Source of the DNA: Methylovulum sp.
GTDB lineage: Bacteria; Pseudomonadota; Gammaproteobacteria; Methylococcales; Methylomonadaceae
Reading direction: 5' to 3'
Assembly: GCA_028712695.1 (NCBI GenBank)
Contig: JAQTQZ010000002.1
Span: 62,001 to 126,000, forward strand
Length of the DNA: 64,000 bases
A program made the translations under genes and the position numbers. Below, in pieces: positions 17,229-25,995 of the stretch; the first letter of the stretch is position 1, and the number at the start of each line of letters is the position of its first letter. Below the pieces are notes generated by a model. That model had not been told where the DNA came from. It did no database searches and saw only the letters and a list, made by a program, of their open reading frames with translations.

Positions 17229-20200
17229 ATGCGCTTTCATCGTTTAGACCTTATCAAATATGGCAAGTTTTCTGACCGTTCAATCGAGTTCCCGGAAGCC
17301 AAACAGGATTTTCATCTGATTGTCGGTCCGAATGAGGCGGGTAAGTCCACCTTACGCGCCGCGATTGTTGATTTGTTGTTCGGCATACCCACGCGTTCTG
17401 CGTTAGGTTTCTTGCACCCGCTCAACGAACTGCGCTTGGGGGCGCACATCGGCAACCCGTCGGGCGCTTTGGAATTTCATCGGGCAAAAGCCCAAAAACA
17501 AACGGTGCGCTCACCCTTGGATGTTGTCTTGCCGGAATCCGTGTTAATACCGTTTCTGGGGACTGCGGATAGGCATTTTTTCGATCAGATGTTTGGCCTT
17601 GACCACACCCGTTTGGTTTCGGGAGGCAATAGCATCTTGAATGCCGAGAACGATGTGGGCCAGATACTGTTTCAATCAGCGGCGGGCGTTGCCAGTCTCG
17701 GCAAAATTCGTGATGCGCTGGTCGCTGAAGCCGATAAACTTTGGGCGCCGAGAAAATCGGCCGATAGAGCCTATTACATCGCTGCCGACCAGCTCGAAAA
17801 GGCGGCAACTACGTTAAAGGAAGCAACCGTCCGAACCAAGGTGTGGGTGGAGGCCAATAATAAGGTTGAGGAACTGCAAGAATTGTTGAGTGGTGAGCGT
17901 GACCGCCATCAGCAACTCCAAAGCCAGCGAAATAGCCTTGAACGCATTCGAAGGCTGGCACCCTTTTTGATCGCCATCAGGGATAACGAGATGAAGTTGG
18001 CTGAACTTGGTGAGGTGATTGAATTACCGACTGACGCAGCCACGATTTTATCGGTGTCAGAGCGAGACCTTGCCGTAGCACGCCAGCGTTTGGAACTGCG
18101 GGAGAGTGAAGTTGAGAAAACTACAGAGGCTTTAGGACACATCCATGTCGACGAAGCCATGCTGGGCATGGCTGCTGACCTTGTTACACTCGATAACCTT
18201 CGACTTCAATACAGCGCCTATCACCGGGATATTGAACGTCGAAGAAATGAAATAGCCGCCCTTTGGCAGGAGGTTGGCAATTCATGCGCCCAGCTGGGTT
18301 GGCTGCCGGAATCCGAACAGGCTATCGCCCAACGCCTGCCCAAGCTTTTGGTACAACGTGAACTCAGACAATTGATCCGTGATCATGGTGGGGTCATTCA
18401 GACCCTGCGGTCAGCTGAAAAGGCGGAAAGCAATAAGCTGTCCGAAATTGACCAACTGTCAAAACAACTGGCCAATGTCCAGGAAGGCGAAATAAAACCC
18501 GCCCTACGTGCGGCATTAGCCCATGCCAAGTCTTTCGGTGATTTACAGGCTACCCATCAAAAGCAACAACGTGTCCTGACCAAAGCCAAATCAGCGTTGG
18601 AAAGTTCCTTGCAAGAATTAGGACAATGGCAGAAGCCATTGGCTGAATTGATCACAATACAGCCACCTGGCCCAGAAAAAATATCACGTTTGCAGCAAGA
18701 CCGTCTGAGTCTTATCGCCGATCAAAAAGCCGAATCAGTGAGGCTGAACACCCAAAAGGCAGAGGTCGCTCGGATTGAATTGGCTATCTCCCAATTTCAG
18801 GAACTGCATCATCCCACTACCCGTGATACCGTCCTGCAAGCACGGAAAGAACGGGACGCATCATGGCTTGCTATCAAAATTGGCGAGGCTACGCTGCAAC
18901 AAGCCGCCCCAACATTCGAAGCGACAATAGTTTATGCCGACAGCGTTGCCGATAAGCTGCTGGATGATGTGGAGGAGGCAACTGAACTGCAAAGCTTGTT
19001 GCATCAGCTTGAGCGCGAAAAGCAGCAGCTGTTGATTATTGAAAGTCGGCAGACGGACTTGGAACAGGAAATCCAACGGCTTGATGAGGGTTGGGCAAAA
19101 CAGGCGATCAGCCTCAATTTGGTGGGTATGCCGTTAGAGGAAATTGGAACCTGGATAATCAAGCGGGAAAAGGTTCTTAGAGCGGACACTGTTTATCAAG
19201 AGGCTCAAGATGATGTTGACTCAACTTGTCGATGGGTCGAGGAAGCCAGCATCAACCTGATGAACGCCTTACGGGAAACCGGGCTTAAGGTGTCCGAAGC
19301 CGATAGCCTTTCGTTGCTCAGTGTGCAAGCGGACAATTTTATCCAAGAAACCGATGGTGCGAACGTCCGCCGTGAAACATTATCCACCCAATTGCTTGCC
19401 GCGAAGACCCTTGCAACCACGCTAAACCAAGCGACCGATGACGCGAAGGCAGAGGAAAACCGCTGGACTGAAGCATGGTCCACTACGCTGGTAAAAGCGG
19501 GATTATCCCCAGATAGCGATCCAGGAATCGTTGAAGGCGCACTTGAACTTATTGGCAAAATTGCTGAGAAATTGGAAAAGATGCGCCAAATTCAGGTTGA
19601 GCGTATTGATACCATGAACACTGATCTTAAGGGCTTTTCTGTTAACGCTAATCGTTTGGCGGAAATCATTGCACCAGAACTTACTGGTATGTCGGCTAGC
19701 GAAATTGCCCTAGAACTTGCAAACCGGCTGATCCAGGCCCGCGAATCTCATGCAGAACGGGAGCGTTTGAAAGACGTGTTGCGTTCAGCTCAGACCCAAG
19801 TCCTTGAAGCCAAAGAATTGATCCAAACGGCAACGGCAAACCTGAAGCCATTGATGGCTAGGGCTAACGTTGATACCACTGCGTTGTTGGCAGAAGCCAT
19901 CAGGCGGTCTGACGAACATCGCCGTTTAAACGCCGGGTTGGTCGAGTCCCAAACGTCCCTGCTCAATGGGGGGGATGGTCTTAACCGATCACAAATCGAA
20001 GCCGAGATTGATGCGGCCGACTTAGTCCAGTTAGTATCCGGGCTAGCGAAAATCAATGATGAATTGTCTGACACCGTACAGCGGCAAACCGATCTTTCGG
20101 CTGACTTGGCTAATGCGGCACGGATTTTGTCCGACATCGGTGGTTCTGATGCCGCCGCCCAAGCTGAAGCACAACGGCAAGAAGCGATTGCCAAAATGGC

Positions 20201-20687
20201 GGATGTGGCGGAACGATATGTTAAAGTCTTAACAGCCGGACATTTGCTCCGCTGGTCGATAGAGCGCTATAGGGAAGAGAAACAAGGGCCATTGCTGCTG
20301 CGGGCAAGCTCAATCTTTTCAACTTTAACTTCAGGGGCGTTTCGGAAGCTTGTTGTGGATTTTGAGCGCGAACCGATGGTTTTGGAGGGGGTGCGGTCGG
20401 ACGGAAAACTGGTCGGTATCTCTGGGCTCAGTGACGGTACACGGGACCAACTCTATTTGGCGCTTCGACTGGCCGCCTTGGAAATGCACTTGGAACAGAC
20501 CCTGCCTTTGCCCTTCATCGCCGACGACCTGTTCATCAATTACGATGATGCACGGTCAAAGGCAGGGTTTGAAGCCCTCAAGGGATTATCCGAGCAGACG
20601 CAAGTCATTTTTCTAAGCCATCATGACCATTTGATACCAACAGTCCAAGCCGTTTTTGGAAAACAAGCCAATATTATCTATTTGTGA
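17229..20687 (+). CDS. SbcC/YhaN-like AAA ATPase with long coiled coils
   Basis: An 1152-residue SMC/Rad50-type ATPase. The Walker A is near the N-terminus (VGPNEAGKSTLRAAI). Long heptad-rich coiled-coil arms fill about residues 180-1000. The C-terminal half-site has the ABC signature GLSDGTRDQLYLALRLAAL, Walker B LPFIADDLFINYDD and the switch FLSHHDH. I see no zinc-hook CxxC at the centre, which agrees with YhaN-like rather than classical SbcC proteins. It probably forms an end-processing complex with the upstream nuclease. A role in repair is likely; defence against foreign DNA is possible but unproven. Confidence 0.9.
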   Translation: MRFHRLDLIKYGKFSDRSIEFPEAKQDFHLIVGPNEAGKSTLRAAIVDLLFGIPTRSALGFLHPLNELRLGAHIGNPSGALEFHRAKAQKQTVRSPLDVVLPESVLIPFLGTADRHFFDQMFGLDHTRLVSGGNSILNAENDVGQILFQSAAGVASLGKIRDALVAEADKLWAPRKSADRAYYIAADQLEKAATTLKEATVRTKVWVEANNKVEELQELLSGERDRHQQLQSQRNSLERIRRLAPFLIAIRDNEMKLAELGEVIELPTDAATILSVSERDLAVARQRLELRESEVEKTTEALGHIHVDEAMLGMAADLVTLDNLRLQYSAYHRDIERRRNEIAALWQEVGNSCAQLGWLPESEQAIAQRLPKLLVQRELRQLIRDHGGVIQTLRSAEKAESNKLSEIDQLSKQLANVQEGEIKPALRAALAHAKSFGDLQATHQKQQRVLTKAKSALESSLQELGQWQKPLAELITIQPPGPEKISRLQQDRLSLIADQKAESVRLNTQKAEVARIELAISQFQELHHPTTRDTVLQARKERDASWLAIKIGEATLQQAAPTFEATIVYADSVADKLLDDVEEATELQSLLHQLEREKQQLLIIESRQTDLEQEIQRLDEGWAKQAISLNLVGMPLEEIGTWIIKREKVLRADTVYQEAQDDVDSTCRWVEEASINLMNALRETGLKVSEADSLSLLSVQADNFIQETDGANVRRETLSTQLLAAKTLATTLNQATDDAKAEENRWTEAWSTTLVKAGLSPDSDPGIVEGALELIGKIAEKLEKMRQIQVERIDTMNTDLKGFSVNANRLAEIIAPELTGMSASEIALELANRLIQARESHAERERLKDVLRSAQTQVLEAKELIQTATANLKPLMARANVDTTALLAEAIRRSDEHRRLNAGLVESQTSLLNGGDGLNRSQIEAEIDAADLVQLVSGLAKINDELSDTVQRQTDLSADLANAARILSDIGGSDAAAQAEAQRQEAIAKMADVAERYVKVLTAGHLLRWSIERYREEKQGPLLLRASSIFSTLTSGAFRKLVVDFEREPMVLEGVRSDGKLVGISGLSDGTRDQLYLALRLAALEMHLEQTLPLPFIADDLFINYDDARSKAGFEALKGLSEQTQVIFLSHHDHLIPTVQAVFGKQANIIYL

Positions 20688-21111
20688 TTGATACTATGTC
20701 GGCAATTATGCAAATGCACTGAAAGGCTAACGGCCTCTGTTTTTATCACACCAATCAACGAAACTATTAAGGAATAAATCGGAACCCATCGACGCCATTG
20801 TCCAGCACGCCGTTCAGCGGCAGCGGTGACATTTATCAGATCAGGCCCAGCAATTATTAATCTCCGATGCAAAATTAGCCTGCACGCTGTTCCAGACATC
20901 GCCCGTCGCTGTAAACGGCATTCGCATCGTTTCCTAAATACCCCCCACATAGCGGACGTGGCGCATCCATGTGCATGGCTGCATTATCCAGTTGGCTGGT
21001 GGCTAGTCCCATACTGCCAGAGGGCATTTGGCAGCAATTGACCCGCCTCACTAGGCCGTCGGCTATTTTACAGCGGACGCTTTTGCGTTGAACACTTCGC
21101 AGGCGTTGGGA
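20688..21111. other. Gene-free stretch with possible coding remnants
   Basis: About 420 bases between the ATPase and tusA. On the minus strand, short frames read like protein pieces, for example MPFTATGDVWNSVQANFAS and, in another frame, LNGVLDNGVDGFRFIP ending at TAA, but they are interrupted and I cannot name the parent. The two track ORFs here are not supported. It is probably decayed sequence. Confidence 0.35.
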
Positions 21112-21342
21112 TCATTTTTTTTTGATATAAAAAACTTGTGCCGTTGATAGTCTGGTCAGTTCAATAAGCTCATGGCCTGCTTGATCGACATAAACCCCAA
21201 AATCCAGATGGGCCGCGGGGTCGGTTGTGATGACTTTGACGACATCCCCGCTTTCCATAGCCATCAAGGCTTTTTTAAGGCGCAATAACGGCAAAGGGCA
21301 CAGTAATCCGCTTGCGTCGATTTCTATAGTAAATTCAATCAT
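21112..21342 (-). CDS. tusA: TusA-family sulfur carrier protein
   Basis: A 76-residue protein with the family motif SGLLCPLPLLRLKKAL, in which the Cys of CPxP carries the persulfide. TusA proteins relay sulfur for tRNA thiolation, molybdenum cofactor assembly or sulfur oxidation. It is divergent from cysG with an 80-base gap, consistent with a sulfur-metabolism setting. Whether it is TusA proper or a paralogue such as YeeD cannot be told from sequence alone. Confidence 0.88.
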   Translation of the reverse strand: MIEFTIEIDASGLLCPLPLLRLKKALMAMESGDVVKVITTDPAAHLDFGVYVDQAGHELIELTRLSTAQVFYIKKK

Positions 21343-21422
21343 GATTCGCTTTTAAGTTTCTCTATAGCACTTTGAAGCGCTTATAATACCACCCCCTATT
21401 CAATCCACGAATTATCGTAGCA

Positions 21423-22823
21423 ATGGATTATTTCCCAATTTTTGTAAAACTTAGCGGGCAAAACTGCCTTGTTGTCGGTGGCGGTGAAATAGCGGCGCGA
21501 AAAATTGAGTTACTGGCGCGTGCAGGTGCAAAAATTACCGTAATCACCAGAAAAGTAGGTTCGCCGGTCGCGGCTATAGAAGCCAAATACGGCTTGGTTA
21601 TCGTGCAAAAATCGTTTGCAGAACCCGATTTGCAAGACTTCAAGTTAGTGGTGTCGGCCACCGACAATAAAGAGACGAATCAATTGGTCGCCAAAGCAGC
21701 TAACGCGTTAGGCGTATTGGTTAATGTGGTCGATGACCCCAGCCTGTGCAGCTTTATCTTTCCGGCGATTATAGACCGCTCGCCTATTATTGCAGCGGTT
21801 TCTTCAGGCGGTGCGGCGCCCGTTTTGGCACGGTTGCTTAGGGCCAAGATAGAAACCACGATTCCACCTGCTTATGGGCGGCTGGCGCAGCTTGCCGAAA
21901 AGTTTAGAAGCCAGGTTAAACAACATCTTAAAGACCCTACTCAGCGCAGGATTTTCTGGGAGAATTGCTTTCAAGGGCAAGTCGCCGAACAAGTTTTTGC
22001 GGACAATGGGCCACAAGCCGAACAGTGCTTACTGCAAGCATTGGCCGGTCAGCAACAATACACTAATGGTGAGGTGTACTTGATTGGTGCCGGTCCCGGT
22101 GCGGCGGACTTATTGACGTTTCGGGCACTGCGGCTAATGCAGCAGGCGGATGTGGTGGTGTATGACCATTTGGTTTCGCCAGAAATCATAGATTTGGCGC
22201 GGCGTGACTCAGAAAAAATTTATGTCGGCAAACAACGGCAAAAGCATACCTTAGCGCAAGAAAGCATTAACACGCTATTGGCAGATTTGGCCAAAGCAGG
22301 GAAGCGGGTGGCGCGGATAAAAGGCGGCGACCCGTTTATTTTTGGCCGTGGCGGTGAAGAAATCGAGACCTTGATGCAGCAAGGCATCCATTTTCAAGTG
22401 GTGCCCGGTATTACCGCCGCATCAGGTTGCGCGGCCTATGCAGGCATTCCGCTAACGCACCGCGAACACGCGCAATCCGTCACGTTTGTGACGGGGCATT
22501 TAAAAGACGATTCCATCAATTTAAACTGGACGCAGCTTGCCGCGCCAAATCAGACTATTGTTGTTTATATGGGTCTGGTAGGATTGGAAAAAATCTGCCT
22601 ATCGTTGATCGCCCACGGCAGTCCAGAAAATTTGCCGGTCGCGTTGATACAACAGGGAACAACGGAAACCCAGCGGGTAATCACCGCGACCTTGGCAACT
22701 TTGCCGGAGATAATTGCCAGCCAGACGATTCTGCCGCCGACGTTAATCATAATTGGCACCGTAGTGACCTTGCATGACAAATTGAATTGGTTCAATAGCA
22801 GTGGTGCTGGCATCGATGTGTGA
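21423..22823 (+). CDS. cysG: Sirohaem synthase, trifunctional CysG
   Basis: It makes sirohaem from uroporphyrinogen III for sulfite and nitrite reductases. The N-terminal NAD-dependent dehydrogenase/ferrochelatase domain starts MDYFPIFVKLSGQNCLVVGGGEIAARK. The C-terminal SAM-dependent methyltransferase (about residues 215-460) has VYLIGAGPGAADLLTFRAL, YDHLVSPEI, RIKGGDPFIFGRGGEE and VPGITAASGCAAYAGIPLTHR. The 466-residue length matches full-length CysG, so all three activities are expected. Confidence 0.97.
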   Translation: MDYFPIFVKLSGQNCLVVGGGEIAARKIELLARAGAKITVITRKVGSPVAAIEAKYGLVIVQKSFAEPDLQDFKLVVSATDNKETNQLVAKAANALGVLVNVVDDPSLCSFIFPAIIDRSPIIAAVSSGGAAPVLARLLRAKIETTIPPAYGRLAQLAEKFRSQVKQHLKDPTQRRIFWENCFQGQVAEQVFADNGPQAEQCLLQALAGQQQYTNGEVYLIGAGPGAADLLTFRALRLMQQADVVVYDHLVSPEIIDLARRDSEKIYVGKQRQKHTLAQESINTLLADLAKAGKRVARIKGGDPFIFGRGGEEIETLMQQGIHFQVVPGITAASGCAAYAGIPLTHREHAQSVTFVTGHLKDDSINLNWTQLAAPNQTIVVYMGLVGLEKICLSLIAHGSPENLPVALIQQGTTETQRVITATLATLPEIIASQTILPPTLIIIGTVVTLHDKLNWFNSSGAGIDV

Positions 22824-22842
22824 TTTCGACACATCCGGTAAC

Positions 22843-23366
22843 TTAGTTTGCTGAATCTAATCCAGTTTGGGGAAATTGTTGTTGTAAAAATGCTAGCACG
22901 TCCTCATTGTTGACTTGGTCATAAAGGGCTTCGACTGACACACTGATGCCCAATGAATGGAAGGTGAGCTGATCACCCAAGTAATAATAAAATGATTGCC
23001 AATGGTCTTTTTTGCGGTTTGGTCAAAACGGCGGGTAGATTTGGATAACACTTCAACAATAATGACGGGTGCGGTTTTGTAATAATCGTTTTCGTTATCT
23101 TCGCTGCAAACGACCATGACATCAGGATAGAAAAAATCGTCAGCGACTTTGACTTTCATGTCCGCCATAAACGTCCGGCAGCGCGTGCCTTTTAGCTGGC
23201 TCTTCAATTCGCTGGCTATATTGAGTGCCAACAAATTATGGTTCTCGCTAGCCCCCGCCATCGCATAAATTTCACCGTCGATGAGTTGGTGTTTAGTTTT
23301 CGACTGCAACTCATTTTGCAGATAATCTTCCGTACTAACGCGGTGAACAGTGTGTTGTAGCGACAT
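22843..23366 (-). pseudogene. Uma2-type (DUF820) nuclease-like gene, internally deleted and frameshifted
   Basis: The start MSLQHTVHRVSTEDYL, KHQLIDGEIYAMAGASENHN, the acidic DVMVVCSEDN and VIIVEVLSKSTRRFD are typical of the Uma2/DUF820 family, which shares the PD-(D/E)XK nuclease fold. After RRFDQTAKK the track ORF runs into unrelated residues. In the next frame the family C-terminus is intact: HWQSFYYYLGDQLTFHSLG ... SVEALYDQVNNED, ending at 22843. The roughly 30 residues normally between these parts are missing, so about 90 bases, not a multiple of three, were lost near 23004-23015. Confidence 0.75.
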
Positions 23367-23441
23367 AATTGGGTCTTGACTGAAGGTGGTGGTGTCCAAG
23401 CGTTCAAATAAATTAAGCATAAAACGCCAAGTGGTAATCTT

Positions 23442-23822
23442 TTAAGCGTTACTTTGGCATTTTGTCAGTTCGATGATTTCTTTTAAATAGGAAATTTCTT
23501 TCAGTTGCTGCTCGACGATGAGTTGCAGTTTTTGTATTTCAAACTGGGCTTCTTTGGAATCGCTGATGTTTTGTCCAATATTGCTGAACTGATTGTTATT
23601 GCCTATTAAGCAAGCCACTGTCTTCTCGCCAAAATTAAACAATTCCACCAAATCCATTTCAAACGTGTTGGCAATTTGTTCCAACCTGGACACAGACACA
23701 TCCGTTTCACCGCGCTCGATATTCGCATAAGTATTTTTGGAAATGCCTAATTTTTCCGCCATCTCTTCCTGAGAAAAGTCTTTCAATTGCCGGATGGTAC
23801 GGATTTTTTCATTAACTTTCAT
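23442..23822 (-). CDS. XRE-family helix-turn-helix regulator with C-terminal coiled coil
   Basis: ATG 23822 starts MKVNEKIRTIRQLKDFSQEEMAEKLGISKNTYANIERGE, a standard Cro/C1-type HTH with the recognition helix near SKNTYANIE. A second region (AQFEIQKLQLIVEQQLKEISYLKEI) looks like a dimerising coiled coil. The 126-residue protein is probably a local repressor. It lies 75 bases upstream of the broken Uma2 gene on the same strand. Its targets are unknown. Confidence 0.82.
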   Translation of the reverse strand: MKVNEKIRTIRQLKDFSQEEMAEKLGISKNTYANIERGETDVSVSRLEQIANTFEMDLVELFNFGEKTVACLIGNNNQFSNIGQNISDSKEAQFEIQKLQLIVEQQLKEISYLKEIIELTKCQSNA

Positions 23823-24005
23823 AGTAGTGCGCTCATACTGTGGAAAAGACAAGTTTGGCTGGGTGGTAATAATTTTATTCTAACATCAAAATCGACCCGC
23901 ATCCTTTAGTTGGGATGTGTGTGAAGAAAACTAGATAAGCAGGCCATGCCGAATACCGCAGCGGCAAACCTGATTTTTTGCGCGGTTATTTTTGAGGAAT
24001 ATCCC

Positions 24006-24497
24006 ATGATAAAAAAACAATTTCTATTGGCAGTATGTGTTGTTTCCGCTTTATTTACCTCTGAAAGCTTTGCCATAGACAAAATGCAGAAAGCTGTTTC
24101 TGGGGAAGTTGCCTGTATTGGCAGTGATGGTCTGTTTCCAGACGGTAAAGTAACCACCAATTTTGTATTCCGTAACTTGGATACCATCCGTTCCATATCG
24201 TTTACAAAAATTAGCCTTTACACTGAAGGCGGGCAGTTAGTCAGTTCGCTGCTTCCTGCCAACTTCCCTGCATCATTTAGGGAAATCATCGGGCCTTCTG
24301 TCAGCACGGCCTTAAATTCAACCGAATTGCTCAACGGTGTAACGGGGGGGCGCTTGACGCTCAAAATCAGTTTTAAAACCACAGACGGCATAGCCGCCAT
24401 CGCACCTCATGCCGTGTCTGCCCAAGTTGATTTCGCGGCTAATGGGGATCGTATTTCCAGAGACACCATAGAGTGTGTCTATACCCTGCTTAAATAA
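24006..24497 (+). CDS. Small secreted protein of unknown function
   Basis: The track ORF starts 20 codons earlier, but ATG 24006 has GAGGA upstream and begins a clear signal peptide (MIKKQFLLAVCVVSALFTSESFA|ID). The mature protein of about 140 residues is beta-rich, with two Cys residues (GEVACIGSD and DTIECVYTLLK) at opposite ends that could form a disulfide. The family is not recognised. It is 35 bases upstream of the C-type-lectin-like secreted protein and probably co-transcribed. Confidence 0.7.
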   Translation: MIKKQFLLAVCVVSALFTSESFAIDKMQKAVSGEVACIGSDGLFPDGKVTTNFVFRNLDTIRSISFTKISLYTEGGQLVSSLLPANFPASFREIIGPSVSTALNSTELLNGVTGGRLTLKISFKTTDGIAAIAPHAVSAQVDFAANGDRISRDTIECVYTLLK

Positions 24498-24532
24498 GAC
24501 AATACCCCCTTATTATCGTTGGAGAGAAACGT

Positions 24533-25492
24533 ATGAAAAAAAGACAAACAATGTTACTGGTAAATGCCCTAACCACGGCCTTGCTGGCTTCAAGCGCAAC
24601 GGCTGTTTTTGCTGATTCTGCCAAAGTGTTTAATCCTGATAACAGCCATTATTATCAGCGGTTTGATATTGCCGATATAAATTGGAACACGGCAAAGGGT
24701 AACTGTGAAGCATTAAGAGGGCATTTGCTAACCCTTCCCTCAGAAAGTGGTGTCTCTTCTGAGGAAAATTTTGTTTATACTCAACTCGTTAGCAAATCAC
24801 CTGCCGGTTCAAATGCAAACTACTTTATTGGCCTTTTTTATACTCCAAGCACCTTTACTTGGGCTTGGGTGACAGGGGAAACCTATCCTCTCTTTTCCGC
24901 ACCACCTTCTGTTGTGAATTACAATTATATTGTGATGAATTCCGCTGCTCTTGATACTTGGTACATCAGACCCGTTCAATTTAATGGCAATAGCAATTCT
25001 CATACTGCTGGCTACATCTGCGAATGGGACGGCAACCACTTCGTAGCCAATGCCACCATACCCGACCTCAACGCTAACGGCGTACCTGAAATTGCCTCGC
25101 TGTATCTCGACTACAAAAACAACAAACACACCGTCATTATCCGTGATCCGCAAAGCCATGCCACTATCAGCACTTTAACCTTTGCCACCAGCACCACACC
25201 ACCGATAGGTTTGGCGGTCATCCCAGGTAATGGATTTTTTAATGACACCAAAATTGCGGTACTTTCAAACCTCAATGTCCAAATCAAAGACGCAAAAGAC
25301 AACAGCAAAGTGTTGAAGTCAATCAAATTCTTGAATAAGACTTACCAGCCCCGTGCCCTCAGCGTGATGCCTGACACCGACAACAACGGTTTTGACGAAT
25401 TGACGGTATTGGGTATTTTAAAAACCGGCAAAGCCACCTCAGAAACACGCGACAGCAGCACAGGGGCAAAGCTGTTTAGCGACACGTTTTAA
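24533..25492 (+). CDS. Secreted C-type-lectin-like protein with FG-GAP/VCBS-like repeats
   Basis: A signal peptide (SSATAVFA|DSAK) is followed by a C-type-lectin-like domain: the pattern INWNTAKGNCEALRGHLLTL, FIGLFYTP, FTWAWVTGE and the closing GYICEWDGNHFV. After it come two calcium-loop-like repeats of FG-GAP/VCBS type (PDLNANGVPEIASLYLD and PDTDNNGFDELTVLGIL). The start has GGAGAG nearby. It is likely surface-exposed or exported, perhaps by the type II system encoded at 54-64 kb; that link is speculative. The C-terminus looks short compared with multi-repeat relatives. Confidence 0.72.
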   Translation: MKKRQTMLLVNALTTALLASSATAVFADSAKVFNPDNSHYYQRFDIADINWNTAKGNCEALRGHLLTLPSESGVSSEENFVYTQLVSKSPAGSNANYFIGLFYTPSTFTWAWVTGETYPLFSAPPSVVNYNYIVMNSAALDTWYIRPVQFNGNSNSHTAGYICEWDGNHFVANATIPDLNANGVPEIASLYLDYKNNKHTVIIRDPQSHATISTLTFATSTTPPIGLAVIPGNGFFNDTKIAVLSNLNVQIKDAKDNSKVLKSIKFLNKTYQPRALSVMPDTDNNGFDELTVLGILKTGKATSETRDSSTGAKLFSDTF

Positions 25493-25525
25493 ATGGCACG
25501 GTATTTAGGCTTACCCTAAAAGTTT

Positions 25526-25600
25526 GTAGGTTGGGGTGACGCGAGGAACCCCAACATCGGGGGTCACTGTTGTTGGGGTTCGTACCTTACCCCAACCTAC
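25526..25600. repeat. Palindromic repeat, family A copy 1
   Basis: Arms GTAGGTTGGGGT...GGAACCCCAAC and GTTGGGGTTCGTACC...ACCCCAACCTAC fold into a long hairpin. The same element in inverted orientation lies at 33271-33346. It has no coding capacity and looks like a dispersed REP/MITE-type sequence. Confidence 0.85.
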
Positions 25601-25644
25601 GGCACTGCACATAAAACATGCCCAGTGGGAGCGGCTTTAGCCAT

Positions 25645-25720
25645 GTAGGGTACGCACCGCGTACCTTTTTAAAATCAGCTTTACTCAAGCATGGTTTAAG
25701 GTACGCGGTGCGTACCCTAC
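25645..25720. repeat. Palindromic repeat, family B copy 1
   Basis: GTAGGGTACGCACCGCGTACC at the left pairs with GGTACGCGGTGCGTACCCTAC at the right around a 34-base AT-rich loop. The same arm sequence forms the core of the inverted-repeat element at 35732-35835. Confidence 0.85.
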
Positions 25721-25793
25721 GGTTTTCTGACGCTGGAAAAGGTTTGCACCCCGATTCCAGCTCACTTAATCCACTGTATTTGTCCAAAATTCC

Positions 25794-25994
25794 TTAAAAC
25801 GCACACCCCGGCTTAACGCCCAACTTTTTCAAAATCATCGCCAACGGGCAAAATCCCGTAAACGCGGACTGGAACAAATTCGCCCCGACAAACGCGGTGA
25901 ACCATAGCCAGTTTTCCGAATGGAAATGCGCCAATAGCAAGCTAATCAAGATAAAACTACCGGCAACAGCATAAACTACGCGGTCAATCGTCAT
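25794..25994 (-). CDS. DUF2892 (YgaP-like) small membrane protein
   Basis: A 66-residue protein with two hydrophobic helices ([17 protein letters not shown] and [16 protein letters not shown]) and the family ending [19 protein letters not shown]. Such domains occur alone or fused to rhodanese (YgaP). It begins one base after the stop of the sulfide:quinone oxidoreductase gene, so the two are one transcript, and a role in membrane sulfur handling is plausible. Confidence 0.9.
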   Translation of the reverse strand: MTIDRVVYAVAGSFILISLLLAHFHSENWLWFTAFVGANLFQSAFTGFCPLAMILKKLGVKPGCAF

Positions 25995-25995
25995 C

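Noticed and set aside
20826-21041. Plus-strand ORF and overlapping minus-strand ORF between the ATPase and tusA
   Set aside because: Neither has a ribosome site or family pattern; other frames in the region look more coding-like but are broken.
24006-25492. Diversity-generating retroelement suggested by the C-type-lectin-like protein
   Set aside because: No reverse transcriptase, accessory protein or template repeat is visible in the window.
25526-25720. CRISPR array suggested by closely spaced palindromes
   Set aside because: Only two unlike hairpins without regular direct repeats or spacers, and no cas genes.
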